Assembly (NCBI GenBank): GCA_038373865.1
Contig: JAXGGA010004717.1
Span: forward strand, 21,216 to 85,215
Direction of reading: 5' to 3'
Origin: Uloborus plumipes
Taxonomy: Eukaryota > Arthropoda > Arachnida > Araneae > Uloboridae
Length of the DNA: 64,000 nt
Part shown: piece after piece, positions 11,011 through 23,492 of the stretch
Position numbering within the stretch: position 1 is the first letter of the stretch
Layout: every line of letters starts with the position of its first letter
The notes under the pieces: model-generated
What the model was told of the DNA's origin: nothing
Databases searched by the model: none
The model's input: the letters and a program-made list of their open reading frames with translations, nothing else
Position numbers and translations under genes: made by a program

Positions 11011-12996
11011 GTGACTCACGTTACAATTTGACGGGATTTTACAAAAGTAAATGTTATATATATTAAGGAAATACCATGCCTGATTTAAATAAAGCTGTTG
11101 ACACTCACCTGGTATGCAGTGAGAGCCTGTGTATGTCAGCATTTTAAATTTCAATAGAAATAGATGGTGTTTCAACCTTAATTTTTTGTGACTCACGTTA
11201 CAAAAAAAAGGAACTCAAGTTTTTTGGATAATTAAGAACCTAAGATTCCTGCTCTTTCAGAAAAATAAAATTTAAAAACTGCTTTTCATGGAACCAAATT
11301 TGTTTCTAAGTTATGATACATACGAAAATAAAGTTAATTCTGCAGTCACTAATTAAGTTAATCAATATTTTGAGTCTGACTCATGTTACATAGTTTCGTG
11401 ACTCACGTTACATCTCCGTTTTAGTTTTTTACTTTACATCTTAGTTTGAAAATTTTGTGTAGAGATTTCACCGAAATTCAATAATTAATGCTTCATGGCT
11501 TGTTTTCTTTAGTTGATCAGTTTTAAATACAGTAAAACCTCTCCGAGCGGTCACTTTTACAAAACGGTCACCCCTCTTAACTGCCAATTTTTCGCAGCAC
11601 GAATTTTTTGTCCCATAGACCTAGGGTTAAAATTCTCCCTAGCAGCTGCCATCTAACCCCTCAGAACGGTCACAGAGTGGATTCATCAATTCAATTTTCC
11701 AAAACATATGTTTGTCTTTTTTATACTACTTCCCGTATTTTCTCTGTGGCTGTATTGTAATGATTTCAAATTCTCAATTCATACATCTGAAAACTTTTAC
11801 ATGATACTACTCACCATTATATTTCATCTGATACCAATCATAACATTTAATGTTGCAAAATGGCTGTAAAATTAGTTGAATGCTGTCAGAAGTAGTCTCT
11901 TCAAAGTACTTACTTTTCTCACCCACTACTGATGAATAATTAAATTTTAACCATCTCAAACAAGAGCAAGTGAAATGTTGTTCTAAAATTTCTCTTATGT
12001 TCCAATTTTATATGAATACATATATGTATTTTTTTTCTCTCGCTCAAGCTAATTTTTTAATCATTTTCGTTTAGATTTTCTTGGGATAAGTAACTTTTTC
12101 AGCTTGAGTTCGGTGGACATTGAAATCTTCTTTTCAAATGTATATTACATTTACGGATGAGTACTGAGTAACTCACTTTTGACTATAATTTAACTGTGAG
12201 GTGAATTAACGGAATTTCTCTTTGTTTAGGCGAGTCTTCCTTAGTGTATTTACATATTTGTATACTTGTTGAAGCGGTATTTAAGAAGTTCGAATTTAGC
12301 CAAAATTTCCTTTGAAAGTTTCATATGTTTATTTTTCAGCTTATATTCAATTGCTAGAGACAATATCCTTAGCTTTTTGACTTTTCTCGTTAGACATTCT
12401 TTCATCCAGAGACAATGTTTCTGTTTACATGCAATGTACTTCCCTTCTTGCTTCAATTTTTCTCGGAACCTTTTCTGTTATGCTGCGGTTACTCGTTGAA
12501 TATTTTAAAATTTTCTTTTACTGGAATGAAAAACCTTTCTTAGATACGGAGGAAAAATATGTGCATGCATAAACACATGCTACACATTGGGAAGCTGAGG
12601 GCCGAAACAGTGACGCAGTACACTAATTGAAAGATTATAAAACACTAAAAGAATTAAAATTACGCTATTTATATTTAATTTCATCAATATTATTAATTGT
12701 ATATAGACGTGTACAAGTGCTAACCCTCCCTTTAGACCCTAAAATACCATTAGGGCACATTAAATACTTTTAAGAAGTTAATATTAGCTTGTATTGGCTG
12801 TAACTCACTTTTCGCGTGACTCATGTCACAAAATAAACATCCTTATTTTTTGAATAAAAAAGCAAAAATTCTTAAATCGGCCTATAATTTCTTTTTTGTA
12901 ATATACATGAGAAGGAGAAACAGGAAAAAAAATTCATTTATGAGCTATAAAATTTGGAAATATTACAAAAATTAAGCTTTCGTGGCTCACGTTACA
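11011..12996. repeat. Dispersed 15-bp motif gtgactcacgttaca
   Basis: Occurs at 11011-11025, 11188-11202, 11376-11390 (ctgactcatgttaca), 11398-11412, 12816-12830 (gtgactcatgtcaca) and 12982-12996 (gtggctcacgttaca), all on the plus strand. The spacings 177, 188/210 and 166 suggest a decayed ~170-200-bp tandem unit with unrelated sequence inserted between 11413 and 12815. Confidence 0.75.
11530..11700 (+). mobile_element. pogo/Tigger-like terminal fragment
   Basis: TA followed by CAGTAAAACCTCTCCGAGCG, then gtcac-rich text and aaaacggtcacccctcttaa. The TA-CAGTA-AACCTC start with an internal echo of the same words is typical of pogo/Tigger-like MITE ends in arthropods. The opposite end was not found. 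Confidence 0.5.
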
Positions 12997-14244
12997 CAAA
13001 ATTTAATGGTTTAAAAACTACTTTAAAAAATTCTTTTAAGAATAAATTTCAAAATGTACTATTAATAATTGTTTTCTTATCGAATAAATCTGCCAGGAAA
13101 AAATGCAATTAAATTGTGGAAACATGCTAAACCAATAAAATATGCTCGTTTAAAATTGTTTCTAGCAGAGAGAGACTTTTACAAGATTGTGAGCTCATAG
13201 AAGAAGTTCTCTTACAAAAAGAAAATGATTCACCTGAAGTAACCTTACTCTAATTTGTAAACTTCAATCAATATAGAGAACGTACAAAAAAAAAAATTAA
13301 AACAATTTTTCAACATTTTTTTTAAACACCGAGTTCCCATGTTGCCTGGAATTGCCCAGTAGCAGAAGTTGCTGTCATCATTTATTACATAATATAACAA
13401 GAAACTAGGATTTTAGAATTTGCTTCAAAAAATTATTATCAAGATACACTCGGAACATCAATAGTTCAGTCATCCATCCGAGACATTATTTGTCATAAAA
13501 GGTGGTAGATCCTGATGAAACTTGGTGAGGTTGTTCTGTCTATAAACATAATAAGGGAAATATATATCTTACTATATCGATTTTTTTCTGAATTGCAGCA
13601 CACTTCCCTCCCGACTTTGGGAAGTTACTGTATTTACATGTTAGTGAACGTGGTTTTTACTGTTTTTTTAGTTTAATTGACAGTGAGTCGACACCCTTTG
13701 TAAATTTGAAATATATTTTGTTAAAATCTCGTTTTAAAAAAATTGAATATCCAGCAACGTGCATGCTTCCAAAGTTTTCACTAAGTTTTTTTTTTTTTTG
13801 ATAGAGAGTTAAAATTTTTTGCATTTTGTTCAGTATTGTATCACAAATTGAAATTTACTATTTGATAGAAATATTTAAAACTATAAAATAGCTTAAAAAA
13901 TCTTTGAACAATAAAATTGAATTCAAATTTAAACTGTGACTTATGTTCAGAAATTTCTTAAAAACATTTTAGCACTAAAACCTCCTAGTCCCAAACTATT
14001 TCTGAAAGGAAGACAAAAAAAAAAGGTATAAACTTCGCATAAAAATTGGTGGGGTTTTTAAGTTTTAATTGTTAAAAATTAACAAAATTATACTTTTAAA
14101 ATGTATCAAAAACGATGATACCCTCTATTTGCTCACAGAATGCACTAATAAACAAAAAGAAACTTTTGACACTTTTTGGGTCTGGTTTTGGATCTCTATA
14201 AAATGCGCAAAAATATCTATTTTAGAATGTGAATTATGTTGATA
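12997..14244. other. AT-rich sequence, no gene
   Basis: No long frames and no clear repeats. It contains homopolymer runs (for example T at 13788) and ends with the TA target of the foldback element. Confidence 0.5.
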
Positions 14245-14250
14245 CACTGC

Positions 14251-14442
14251 GATGCAAAAGTTTAGACAAAATGCAAATATGTGAATAAAAAGAAAACTAT
14301 TCAACGAAATGCTTTCAAATTTCTACTGCAGGTACACAATATGGTCTCAAATACGTGTCTGGAGTTCTTATAACTATAACTGGAATCAAATTTCGGATAT
14401 TACAAAATACATTTTTTTACATTGTTGCAAAAGTTTAGACAA
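14251..14442 (+). promoter_or_regulatory. Left pair of putative transposase-binding repeats
   Basis: Outer copy 14251-14269 and inner copy 14425-14442 share tgcaaaagtttagacaa, 174 bp apart. This is the spacing class seen in IR/DR elements such as Sleeping Beauty. Inferred binding sites. Confidence 0.55.
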
Positions 14443-15572
14443 TAGTCAGATTTTATGCAAATATCCCTTTAAAAGTGATTGGTGGAAGAAATGCGGCACT
14501 GTATTATTCATTTATAAAGTGCAAAGATTGCTAAATAAATAATCAAAATCTCAAAAGGTCTGTAGTTCGCGTGTAAAGAAGATGAGTATGTTTGGAAGGC
14601 GAAATTTGAAAATGAACCTACTTTATTAATTTTTTGTCTTTTAAATCGGCTCTAGTATGGAAGTACATTGTTTTTTACTTTGTGGAGAGCAAATTCAGAC
14701 ATGGGCATCGATCAAAATACCAAGAAAAATTGTATTTCTTAAGGATGAAGGAATTGAGAAAATGGCTCAGACTGACGATTCGCCCCTTAATCCTACAAAA
14801 CTTCAACTTGGGTCAAAAACAGCACGTGACAGCACAAGTAGATGAACAACTGAATCGGAATGCATAAAAAAAACAAAGAATTGTGCTTGAGCCTTTTCGG
14901 ACAGAGTGTCCCAAATAAGCCAGATTTTATTGGTAAAAGCAGCACAGCATATGATCATTGGATATTTCCCAAGTCTCGTGAAGGGAATTATAATCCATCT
15001 AGGCCATCCCAATTTTAATAATTTTTATCAAAGAAAGCAACATTCATTTTTTATTCACGATGATACATATGCTGCTCTTCACATTAAAATCTGGCTTATT
15101 TGGGACACTCTGTACGAAAAGGCTCAGGCACAATTCTTTGATTTTTTAATGCAATACAATTCAGTTCTTCATCTACTTATGCTGTCACGTGCTGTTTTTG
15201 ACCCAAGTTGAAGTTTTGTAGGATTAAGGGGCGAATCGTCAGTCTGATCCGTTTTTTCAATCCCTTCATCTTTAAGAAATATAATTTTTCTTGGACTTTT
15301 TGATCGATACGCATGTCTGAATTTGCTGTCCACAAAGTAAAAAACAATATGATACTATACTAGAGCCGATTTAAAAGACAAAAAAATAATAAAGTAGGTT
15401 CATTTTCAAATTTCGGCTTCCAAACTTACTCATCTTCTTTACACGAGCACTAAAGAGCTTTTGAGATTTTGATTATTTATTCAGCAATCTCTGCACTTTA
15501 TAAATGAATAATACAGTCCCGCATTTCCTCCACCAATCACATTTCAAGGGATATTTGCATAAAATATGACTT

Positions 15573-15764
15573 TTGTCTAAACTTTTGCAACAATGTAAAA
15601 AAATGTCTTTTGTAATATCCGAAATTTGATTCCAGTTATAGTTATAAGAACTCCAGACACGTATTTGGGACCATATTGTGTACCTGCAGTAGAAATTTGA
15701 AAGCATTTCGTTGAATAGTTTTCTTTTTTTTCATGTATTTGCATTTTGTCTAAACTTTTGCATC
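15573..15764 (-). promoter_or_regulatory. Right pair of putative transposase-binding repeats
   Basis: Inner copy 15573-15590 and outer copy 15746-15764 in reverse orientation, about 173 bp apart, mirroring the left end. Confidence 0.55.
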
Positions 15765-16016
15765 GCAGTGTAATACTTAAAGAGACTAATGAAGTTGAGA
15801 TCTCACAGCTTTATAGTTATGAAGTTGAAGTAGACCCTATCCACATCTGAGCTCTGTATGCCTCATATATACACGTGTAAACGGACTAGAATTAGCACTG
15901 TTGCTCAGAAACAACTGTACAAACAGGAGGTTAACCTCCAACACCCCCTCGAGATGCCCTTGCTTTCTATCTAAATGTTTATTGGTACATTTAATTAAAA
16001 AAACTTCCATTTTTTA

Positions 16017-16133
16017 ATGCAGAGAAATGGGGTGAAAGTAAGCATCCGGAGACGAACTACCTGTCCTGTCATTGTGATTGATGATGCTGACATGGCAGAT
16101 TTTTTAAGCAAAAAGGGCGATAAAATAGTTTAA
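16017..16133 (+). CDS. Short exon-like open frame, unidentified (possible 3' terminal exon)
   Basis: A pyrimidine-rich stretch ending ttttttaatgcag at 16022 looks like a splice acceptor. The following 111 nt are open to a TAA at 16131-16133 and read RNGVKVSIRRRTTCPVIVID then DADMADFLSKKGDKIV. An ATG sits in frame at 16017-16019, so a stand-alone 38-codon ORF is also possible. Composition is clearly less AT-rich than the flanks and codon use looks coding (VIVIDDADMADFL). I do not recognise the family, and no companion exon was located upstream within the window. It could be the end of a host gene whose other exons lie upstream, a captured fragment, or chance. Confidence 0.35.
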   Translation: MQRNGVKVSIRRRTTCPVIVIDDADMADFLSKKGDKIV

Positions 16134-16390
16134 GGAAAATATTGATTATAACCATTTTCTCTTTATCTTGCAATAGTCTAGCTAATCGTAAGATTAAAAA
16201 AAAAGAATTTTGTAGATACCAAACTTTTCCGGTTTAGTTTATAATTCTGAAACTTCAGAGGTAAATTTTTATCTCTCTGAAGGTTAATGAAAAGGTAAAA
16301 AAATGGTAGATAGATCAAAGACTTTTTTATGCAACGCAATAAAAACAATTTCTTTTCATTTACAATGTATCTAAATACTGCATTAATTTT

Positions 16391-16416
16391 ATCTGTTTAC
16401 TGTGCAGTAAACAGAT
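16391..16416. repeat. Near-perfect 26-bp palindrome
   Basis: Arms atctgtttactg and cagtaaacagat (12 bp each) around a TG centre. Isolated in AT-rich sequence. Confidence 0.8.
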
Positions 16417-19390
16417 GTAAGTAATGCAATATTACAACTATTTAAACCGAATTTTTGAAAATCGAAGCGATTTTTTTTCTAAGTACAATTTTTTTGTGTA
16501 GCTGCTCTCAATGCTCATAATTTTCATGAAAAGACAAAAAAGTCTTTCAATTTATCAAAGTTTTGTGAACTTTATTGAATTACTGAATAATGAAGGCGTA
16601 GTGCGTATTTGCTTTGACTTAAAAAAATAAATAAATAAAATAAAAAATAAATAAATGAACCTCTTTCTGTTGAAGTAAGGGTTACTTAAGTATACATTTT
16701 GCAAATTTAATTTCTGAATAATTAAAAAATTATCAATTCATTTTTTTCCCCTAAAGATTTAATCGGTCTCGGAAAAAAACATAAACTAAGGAGATATGAG
16801 TTCATGGACTGGAAAAATAAAAAAAAAAATCAGTATTTTCGTATTCGGAATTAGTAACGTTGACTAAAACTTATAGAAGGTAATCACGATTGAGTAAAGT
16901 AAAGGGAGTATTTTAATCCCTGATTATGATTTCATGCTTTACTTTAATGAAAAATTGGGGGTAAATTAGGTTTGTGAAAATTATTATCCAAAATATACTT
17001 AGGAAAAATTACAAGGCCATAGTTAAGGACATAGAAAAAGAACAAAGTACCTCTCATATTGAAAGAAGGGAACTTGAAATAACATTTTCTGCTTCAACTG
17101 TCGAAAGCAAACCCAATCTATGGGGTCACAATTGAAGACGTAACTTAAATGGAGGGCATAGTTCGATTGATTTCTATAAAATGTGTTCAACAAATAGCAA
17201 GAAACGAGAATTATTCATTTTGTAAGATTCGTTTCAAATAAACATTTTTTTCTGAAAATATACACAAACCTCCTTTAAAAAGCATTTTTTTATCCGTTCG
17301 GAAACATTTCTGAAAAATTTAGAATCTTAAGGAAAGTTGCGTGGTTGCGTTGCGCTCGTGCAACATAAGGAGGCGCGGAACATATTAAAGCTGGAAGTGA
17401 CGCCATTAATTCAATATGTGTACCTTTAGTTTACTTTTGCTTCATAGAAAATCAAATGTCATGAGAACTGCAAATTCGTAAAAAAAAAACGAAGTAGGCG
17501 AGTTATAAACCGAGTTATATTTATTCGTCTAACAATGAGCAAATACAAGTTTTTTTTTTTTTTTTTTTGATAACACATAAAATGAATAAGATAATCAAAT
17601 TTTCATGGATTTCAACACTGGTGCGACATTGATGACAAAACGTCGATGTTTGAAAACATCTATGTTAGGAATTAAAACATGGATGGTACTGATATATCGA
17701 GCAAAAAACATCGATCTCTTCATAAGCATATAAAGCAATTTTTCTAATATAAAAGATGTTATTGCATGAAATTTTAACAGCTTAGGATTATTTAAATCAT
17801 CGAATAGCTAGTTAATAAAAATTATGAGTCAATTTTCCCTTGAAAATGAGTAATCTTCCAAGAAAATCTGATGAAGGCTTATATGCAATTGTGACCTTTC
17901 AAGTAATTTCTTTATAAGCTTGCAGATAATTCTGGTGTAAGCATATATATATAAACTAGTGAAGCTTTACACCAGTTTTAGCAATGAACTTACTCCAGAT
18001 CACTGGTGGTAGCAGTGTTTCCACCGGTTTTATGGAATAAGGTTAAACCATTTTTTTACAGTTTGAATGTGTACAGATTAAACAAAATAACCTATAAATT
18101 GAGCCAAGGTACATAAACGAACTGCTAAACACAGTGAAAGTTGTATTTTGAATTTTAAGAGAGTGAAATGTAGCAAAATAACAAAAATTAAGTGCAATAT
18201 GTACAATGTACGTACATACTTAATATGTCCTGGGTCTGCAAAATATATTATTGCTCAAATTTGTCTTTCATTAGTGCAAAGTATGATAAATAGTTTTCCG
18301 GGTTAAGCAATGTCTCGTTTAATAGGGTCCCGATTAAAGAGGGTTTACATTTACTGTTTCAACTTTAAAAAAATACTTATTTTGAAAATATATATACAAT
18401 AGTACTATTTTTAATAAAATATCATTCATATCAGTTCAGTGGGAATCACAAATATTTTCTAGAAACAAAAACAGTGCCTGACAATAAATTGCTAAAATGC
18501 TTCCGTTTCTTTTTTGAAACCAAGACTATAAAATTTATATTTGATTGTTAGTGTTTTTCAAGACAGTAAGCCTCGTGGTATATGTTTTTCTCCTAAAAAA
18601 CACCTTCTAAAAATTTGTGAGTGAAAATAATTTATGTAAACAATTTTTCCAGGCTCTGTAGTACGACACTACGCTGATGTCTCAGAAGAAATGTGAAAAA
18701 CAAATTTATTTACATATCTTTTTAGAAAATACGATGGAAGCATTGATTTATTATTTTTGAAATAAATGTGACCTATATCTTATGTATCTTCTGTATAGGA
18801 ATCATGACACGTGGCTACTATCGTTATCTAAAAGTTTATTTTTTCTTCTACCATCAAATTGTTTTGATTTTTCAACTTATCTTTATTTCTACTGGTATTT
18901 TCTCTTTTTCTGTGTTTCTTCAAGCTCTTAATTTTGAAATAAAATGTCTGAATTTCAATTTGTTTCAAACATGAGTCATGCCAAAACAAAAAAAAAAATC
19001 TCAAGAAATGTTTTTTTCCTTTAAATTTTTTTTAAAGCAAAGGTATTTTTCATCATTAATTAACAAAATTATACTAAATAAATTTCACTAAAAGATTTCT
19101 TTCGCATCAACAGTATTTTATAATTTATGTTTTCAAATAATCTTCTAAAATTCTAAATACTTGTTAGGCAAATATTTCAATGACAAGAAAAAAAAAAGAA
19201 GTCCTGTAAGCAAAAATATTATTATATCTTTAATATTTTAGTACATCTTTTTCAAATACCGCAGTAAATTAATCTTATATTCATTTAAAAATCATTTTAT
19301 ACATTCTATGAAAGCAAAAAAGTTTCGTGTGAAATTAGGGTTTAAGTTTCTTATCAAGAGAAATGTGCTAAAATTCTCTGATCAAAGCAC
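16417..19390. other. AT-rich intergenic sequence
   Basis: No supported coding region. Minor items: T runs at 17551, a ctggtgtaagc/gctttacaccag hairpin at 17932-17975, and a pogo-like fragment listed separately. Confidence 0.45.
18295..18356 (-). mobile_element. pogo/Tigger-like terminal fragment (minus)
   Basis: On the minus strand it reads aaaccctctttaatcgggac then cctattaaacgagac and ttaacccggaaaa, the characteristic repeated start of pogo-like MITEs. Only one end is present. Confidence 0.5.
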
Positions 19391-19559
<169 letters not shown>

Positions 19560-19621
19560 GATAGTAATTTTATTTTTGGCAGATGAATTTCATTATTGTA
19601 ATAAAAAGACGATTTCATGTA

Positions 19622-19860
19622 CGTATAGGGGCTGTCCACAATTAATGTCATGCTTGTATCGGTAGGGGCTTGAGAAATCGTGAGTTCGTTACAAGGGATT
19701 AACAAGGAATGAGACATAACTCCTTTTTTATAGGCTAATGTTTATAAAAAATGGAGAGCGATCCGAAAAAAGGGAACGGAGAGGATATGATGAAGTGTGA
19801 CATTTTGTGACAAAGATGGAAAGGGGGACAAAAATGTTGAAAAAAAAAAATGACATTTCT
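19622..19860. mobile_element. Decayed dispersed repeat (ggggctgtccacaattaatg)
   Basis: Starts taggggctgtccacaattaa-tgtca and contains later gtgacattttgtgac and gggggacaaaa words. This is the familiar look of arthropod repeats with GGGGCCGTCCA-like ends. The class is uncertain and the frames are broken. Confidence 0.4.
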
Positions 19861-20283
19861 TATTGACAGAGTGGAACCGACGCTTTACTGCTTTAAGGAC
19901 TAAATCGATGCAGCGAAGCCTTGCACACATTTAAGCAACTCTCATGAGCTAGCTCTCATGCCACGTAAAAAGAATTACAAGTTCTGCTGTGATTTGCTAT
20001 TAACTCTTAATACTGCGGGAATAGCGATTATTCAACGGCGAAAAGGCACTGATACTAAAAAGCATGGCAATAAATTTGCACGTATTTGCTTCTTAGTTTT
20101 GCTGTTTAGTGACTTAATGTTTAACATCAACAAAATACAAACATCTGATAAATTTTTGAATGGAAAGTAATAACAGTATTCGATATCATTAGCAGACATC
20201 TCCATACTGAAGTAATCGATCTTTTCATAACTGGGCCTAAAACATAATCCTACCTTAGCCAAAGTTAATCACTTCACATTTAT

Positions 20284-20462
20284 GGCGGAATTCAAGTGAA
20301 ACACCATTGCAATCGCTTCGGGGCAATCGCAAATTGCAATCGCTACTGGAAGTCGAATTACATTAGAATCGCATCTCGTAGCGATTGTAACGTATCCAAA
20401 TTTGGGAATATGCGATTGCATTGGTGAGTTGCGATCGTCCGTGTTTCACTTGAATTTCTGCC
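20284..20462. mobile_element. MITE copy A (ggcaggGATTCAAGTGaaac family), 179 bp
   Basis: Terminal inverted repeat ggcggaattcaagtgaaaca / tgtttcacttgaatttctgcc. A second, better preserved copy lies at 45114-45415. The interior is rich in aatcgc/gcgatt words. Confidence 0.8.
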
Positions 20463-21015
20463 TTAGTCGTGCTTCATTGAGCTGAGAACTTTTTCCGCTT
20501 CATCCTTGATGAGATTAGAAAATGCATTCTTAGTAATGAAGTAACGTATATGAGTCTTAGCATTCCAGTTATATTCTATCCAGTTAAAGTCTTTCATCGG
20601 ACTTCATTCGGAGAAATGTTCTAAAGGGGGTGGAATGTTCCTTACTGCGTGGCATAGCAACGTGAAGCGCTTAGCGATCACTATGTGTTCCCATTTAAAA
20701 CCCCTACATACACCCACGCAGAACTATCCGACATTTTGGATCAAAAGAGAAAATTAGAAGATAGCGGCTCCGATCGCTTCCTTTCAGTTTTGTTTTTCAA
20801 AGAATGCTATAAAGTTTATTGTTGAAGAGCTTCAAATACAACAAATTAAGCAAAAGAACAATGATATTTTAAAATATTAATAAAAGAAACAAAACAAGCA
20901 GATTATAAAAACGAAAACATATTAAATGACGAGATAAGACAAGTTTGAGGTTATTCGTGTAGCTTTAATTCTCTCGCTAATTAATTATGAAACTTGTATC
21001 ACCCTTTAGTATTAA

Positions 21016-21805
21016 CTAGCTGCCAGGGCAGCTGGATTAGCTTCCTGCGGCATGTTGATGCATAACGTCCTCCCTCTCTAACTTTTACCTCATTCTGAAG
21101 TTATATTATTTGATATAATTTAATGTTCATTCGATTTCAAGACATACCACGCACGTGGCCCGGCGTTGCACGGGCACTTCGTGCCTTGAAAGTAGTGAAG
21201 AAAATTTCAAGAAACTACTCCCCGCCAAGGCGGCTCGCTAACAGGCGCTTCACGCCTTTACTTTTTCCTACAAAAAAAATCATTCGAATTATTGAGATGC
21301 TTCGCGCTTTCAAGATGGTAAGGAAAGTTTCAGTAAGTTCAGCTCGCTTAAAGGAAAAAAGCAGACATAGATACTCAGTTTTTAATATAAGTAGATGGCT
21401 TTTCAACAAATGAATGTTTCAAAATATTACAAGTAGCTAGCGATAAAAATTCTACGTAAGTGGCCCGCTTATGAGTTTCGTGTTTGATTTAGTTAAGCCT
21501 TCATTCAAAATTCTCATTATCATTGTTATCACTGTTTCATAGCAACGACGGTTTGCAAGAATGGATTTCATATTTAATCATTTATTAGGCTTAATCGCTT
21601 TAAACTTGACTACTTATTAATTGATATCTTCGCTAATTAAAATCGTATAATTATATAGATTGAAACTAATGAAGCCTGAAAAATTTCCTATCTATCGATA
21701 CCTGGTTCGACTTTCAGTTCAGTGGCGTTCAGGAGAAAGAAGCGTGACATAGATAGAAAGAAAGATAGAAAGTTATAAAGATACTCAGTTTTTAATATAA
21801 GTAGA
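21016..21805 (-). mobile_element. Non-autonomous Helitron, copy 1, 790 bp
   Basis: Read on the minus strand it starts TCTACTTATATTAAAAACTG after an A and ends GCTGCCCTGGCAGCTAG before a T. This is the Helitron rule: TC start, hairpin, CTAG end, insertion between A and T, no target duplication. The 3' hairpin is AGCTGCC/GGCAGCT. The 5' terminal 26-mer is repeated inside at 21370-21396, so a 380-bp inner unit exists. A closely similar copy lies at 23890-24701. The 96- and 64-codon frames inside have no recognised domain. Confidence 0.85.
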
Positions 21806-21845
21806 TACTCTATCTAGTTCTTAGCATAAATATTGTATGTTCGTT

Positions 21846-21905
21846 TACTAATACTAGATATTTACTAATACTAGATTATTTCACTTTTTTCACTAATACT
21901 AGATA
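21846..21905. repeat. Short tandem actaatactagat
   Basis: Three degenerate copies of (tt)actaatactagat just downstream of Helitron copy 1. Confidence 0.6.
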
Positions 21906-22082
21906 AAGCTACAAATTTTGTAGCTTTAGAAACTAATTTATACACTGGACTATAACATTAGTGGCATGAGAAAAATCAATCTTAAGGTAAAAGTATTTCA
22001 TTAAAATAATAATGGTACCTTGAGTTTTCTTAGATAAAGATAACTTCTTTCGCATTGATGAGCTCTAGCTCCCGATTTCCTA

Positions 22083-22404
22083 CACTGCAAAAAACGAACT
22101 GTTGTTTTTACAATATAATACTGGCAGCCGAGATCCCTACAGTTTTTGCCGTAAAATTTACCTGCAAAAACAACAGTATAATACTGGCAGCAGAGGTTCC
22201 AGTTTAAAAATGTTAAATGCACAGTAATAAACTGTTAAATTAGCAGTTTTACAGATCATTACTGTGAAATTAGCAATTTTACAGTTTAGTACTGTAAAGT
22301 AAGCAATTTTACAGTTTATTACTGTAAAACTAGCATTTTTTTGCAGTTTATTACTGTAAAATTTGCTGTATTATGCTCTAAAAACAACATTCATTTTTTT
22401 AGTG
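22083..22404 (+). mobile_element. cactgcaaa MITE family, copy 1
   Basis: Flanked by TA at 22081-22082 and 22405-22406. Ends cactgcaaaaaacgaactg and the complement-like aaaacaacattcattttttt-agtg. The interior is a run of short palindromic units (acagtttattactgtaaaat, ttagcaattttacag). Confidence 0.8.
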
Positions 22405-22549
22405 TACATATAGCCAATTAATTATAATTTTTCCCCTATTTCTTCTTTACTTTTAAAATTGTGACAAAATCCTATTTGTGAGCTATTAATACAGTAAAAT
22501 CACTCAGTTTTACAATATTTATGTTACAGTGTAGCTTCTTTTATTAGCG

Positions 22550-22640
22550 CGCTCAATGGCTCAGTGGATCAAGAGCTGACGACTATTTTGATCCAAAATG
22601 ACGGATGCGTCGGCTCTCTAGTTCTTTAGGGGCCTTATTC
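22550..22640 (+). other. tRNA-like / SINE-head-like sequence, weak
   Basis: Contains tggctcagtggatcaagagc, an excellent pol III A-box, within gcgctcaatggctcagtgga. A recognisable B-box (gttcga-tcc) is absent; only tttgatccaaa is near the expected place. It may be a decayed SINE head that continues to about 22900. Confidence 0.3.
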
Positions 22641-22920
22641 TCATTGATAAGGAAAGCGAGAAAATCCCGCCTCGGCTTTAAATTGTGCTTCCGTTTATCG
22701 AACAGATTCGTTTTCATGATCAAGTGAATTGGGTATTTGCTCTTCTTCCTTCCTCCAGCTTTGGAGGTGCGCGTAGTGTGGAGTAGCGATTGGAGAAAAT
22801 GCATCGAGTTGGGAATTCAAAATTTTGGCAGCAATTAGTGACGCCAGAGAGTTTGTTGATTTTGTGGCAGTCAACGGTGAAAGTTGAGAGTTTTCAGCTG
22901 TTTCCAGTTTCAATGGCGGA
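22641..22920 (-). other. GC-richer block with overlapping minus-strand frames, unidentified
   Basis: Two overlapping minus-strand frames (22583-22804 and 22695-22913) could be one frame with a shift. Text such as SLASLIAAKILNSQLDAFSP is protein-like, but no family is recognised. It may be the body of the SINE-like element starting at 22550. Confidence 0.2.
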
Positions 22921-23125
22921 ATTTTAAAAGATGTTCATATTGTTACGTTTAGAATTGAGTTAATTGCAGATTGCTACTAAAATAATTTTGTAGTTTTAAA
23001 GGATCAAATACAAATCGATAACAAAGATTTCTTTATTGTTATTAGTGTTAAATGAAATAATGTATTTATGTATCAGTTTCTTTAGGGATCAAGTTGCTCT
23101 GCTACAGGATTTCATACCATTACCA

Positions 23126-23492
23126 CACTGCAAAAAACAAACCGTTGTTTTCACAAAATAATACTGGCAGCAGAGGTTCCAGTATGAAACTAAAATGCGC
23201 AGTAATAAACTGCAAAACTAGCAAGTTTGCAGTTTATTACCGCCAATATTACAGTTCATCACCACAAAATAAACTGTATTATACTGTAAAAATAACAGTA
23301 TAATACTAGCAGTAGAGGTTCCTGTTTAAAACTAAAATGCACAGTAATAAACTATAAAATTACCAACTTTACAGCCTATTGCTGTAAAATTGGCAATTTC
23401 ATTTTATTACTGTAAAATTAGCAGTTTTTACAGTTTATTCCTACAAAATTAGCTGGATTATACTGTAAAAACAACATTCATTTCCTACAGTG
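23126..23492 (+). mobile_element. cactgcaaa MITE family, copy 2
   Basis: Begins cactgcaaaaaacaaaccgt and ends cctacagtg, flanked by CA on both sides. Same internal acagtttattac units. Confidence 0.8.

Larger units (their letters stand above)
14245..15770. mobile_element. 1.5-kb foldback Tc1/mariner-type element with IR/DR ends
   Basis: TA at 14243-14244 and 15771-15772. The ends CACTGCGATGCAAAAGTTTA and its complement start arms of about 700 bp (14245-14950 and about 15070-15770) that pair almost throughout, leaving a loop of about 110 bp. Each arm carries the terminal box twice: gatgcaaaagtttagacaa at 14251 and ttgcaaaagtttagacaa at 14425 on the left, with the complements at 15573-15590 and 15746-15764 on the right. 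Small frames occur in both arms, identical apart from mutations, and are not convincing as genes. A non-autonomous element is likely. Confidence 0.88.

Noticed and set aside
14634..15211. Frames of 62-101 codons inside the foldback
   Set aside because: The same sequence occurs inverted in the other arm with different stops. No transposase motif could be defended.
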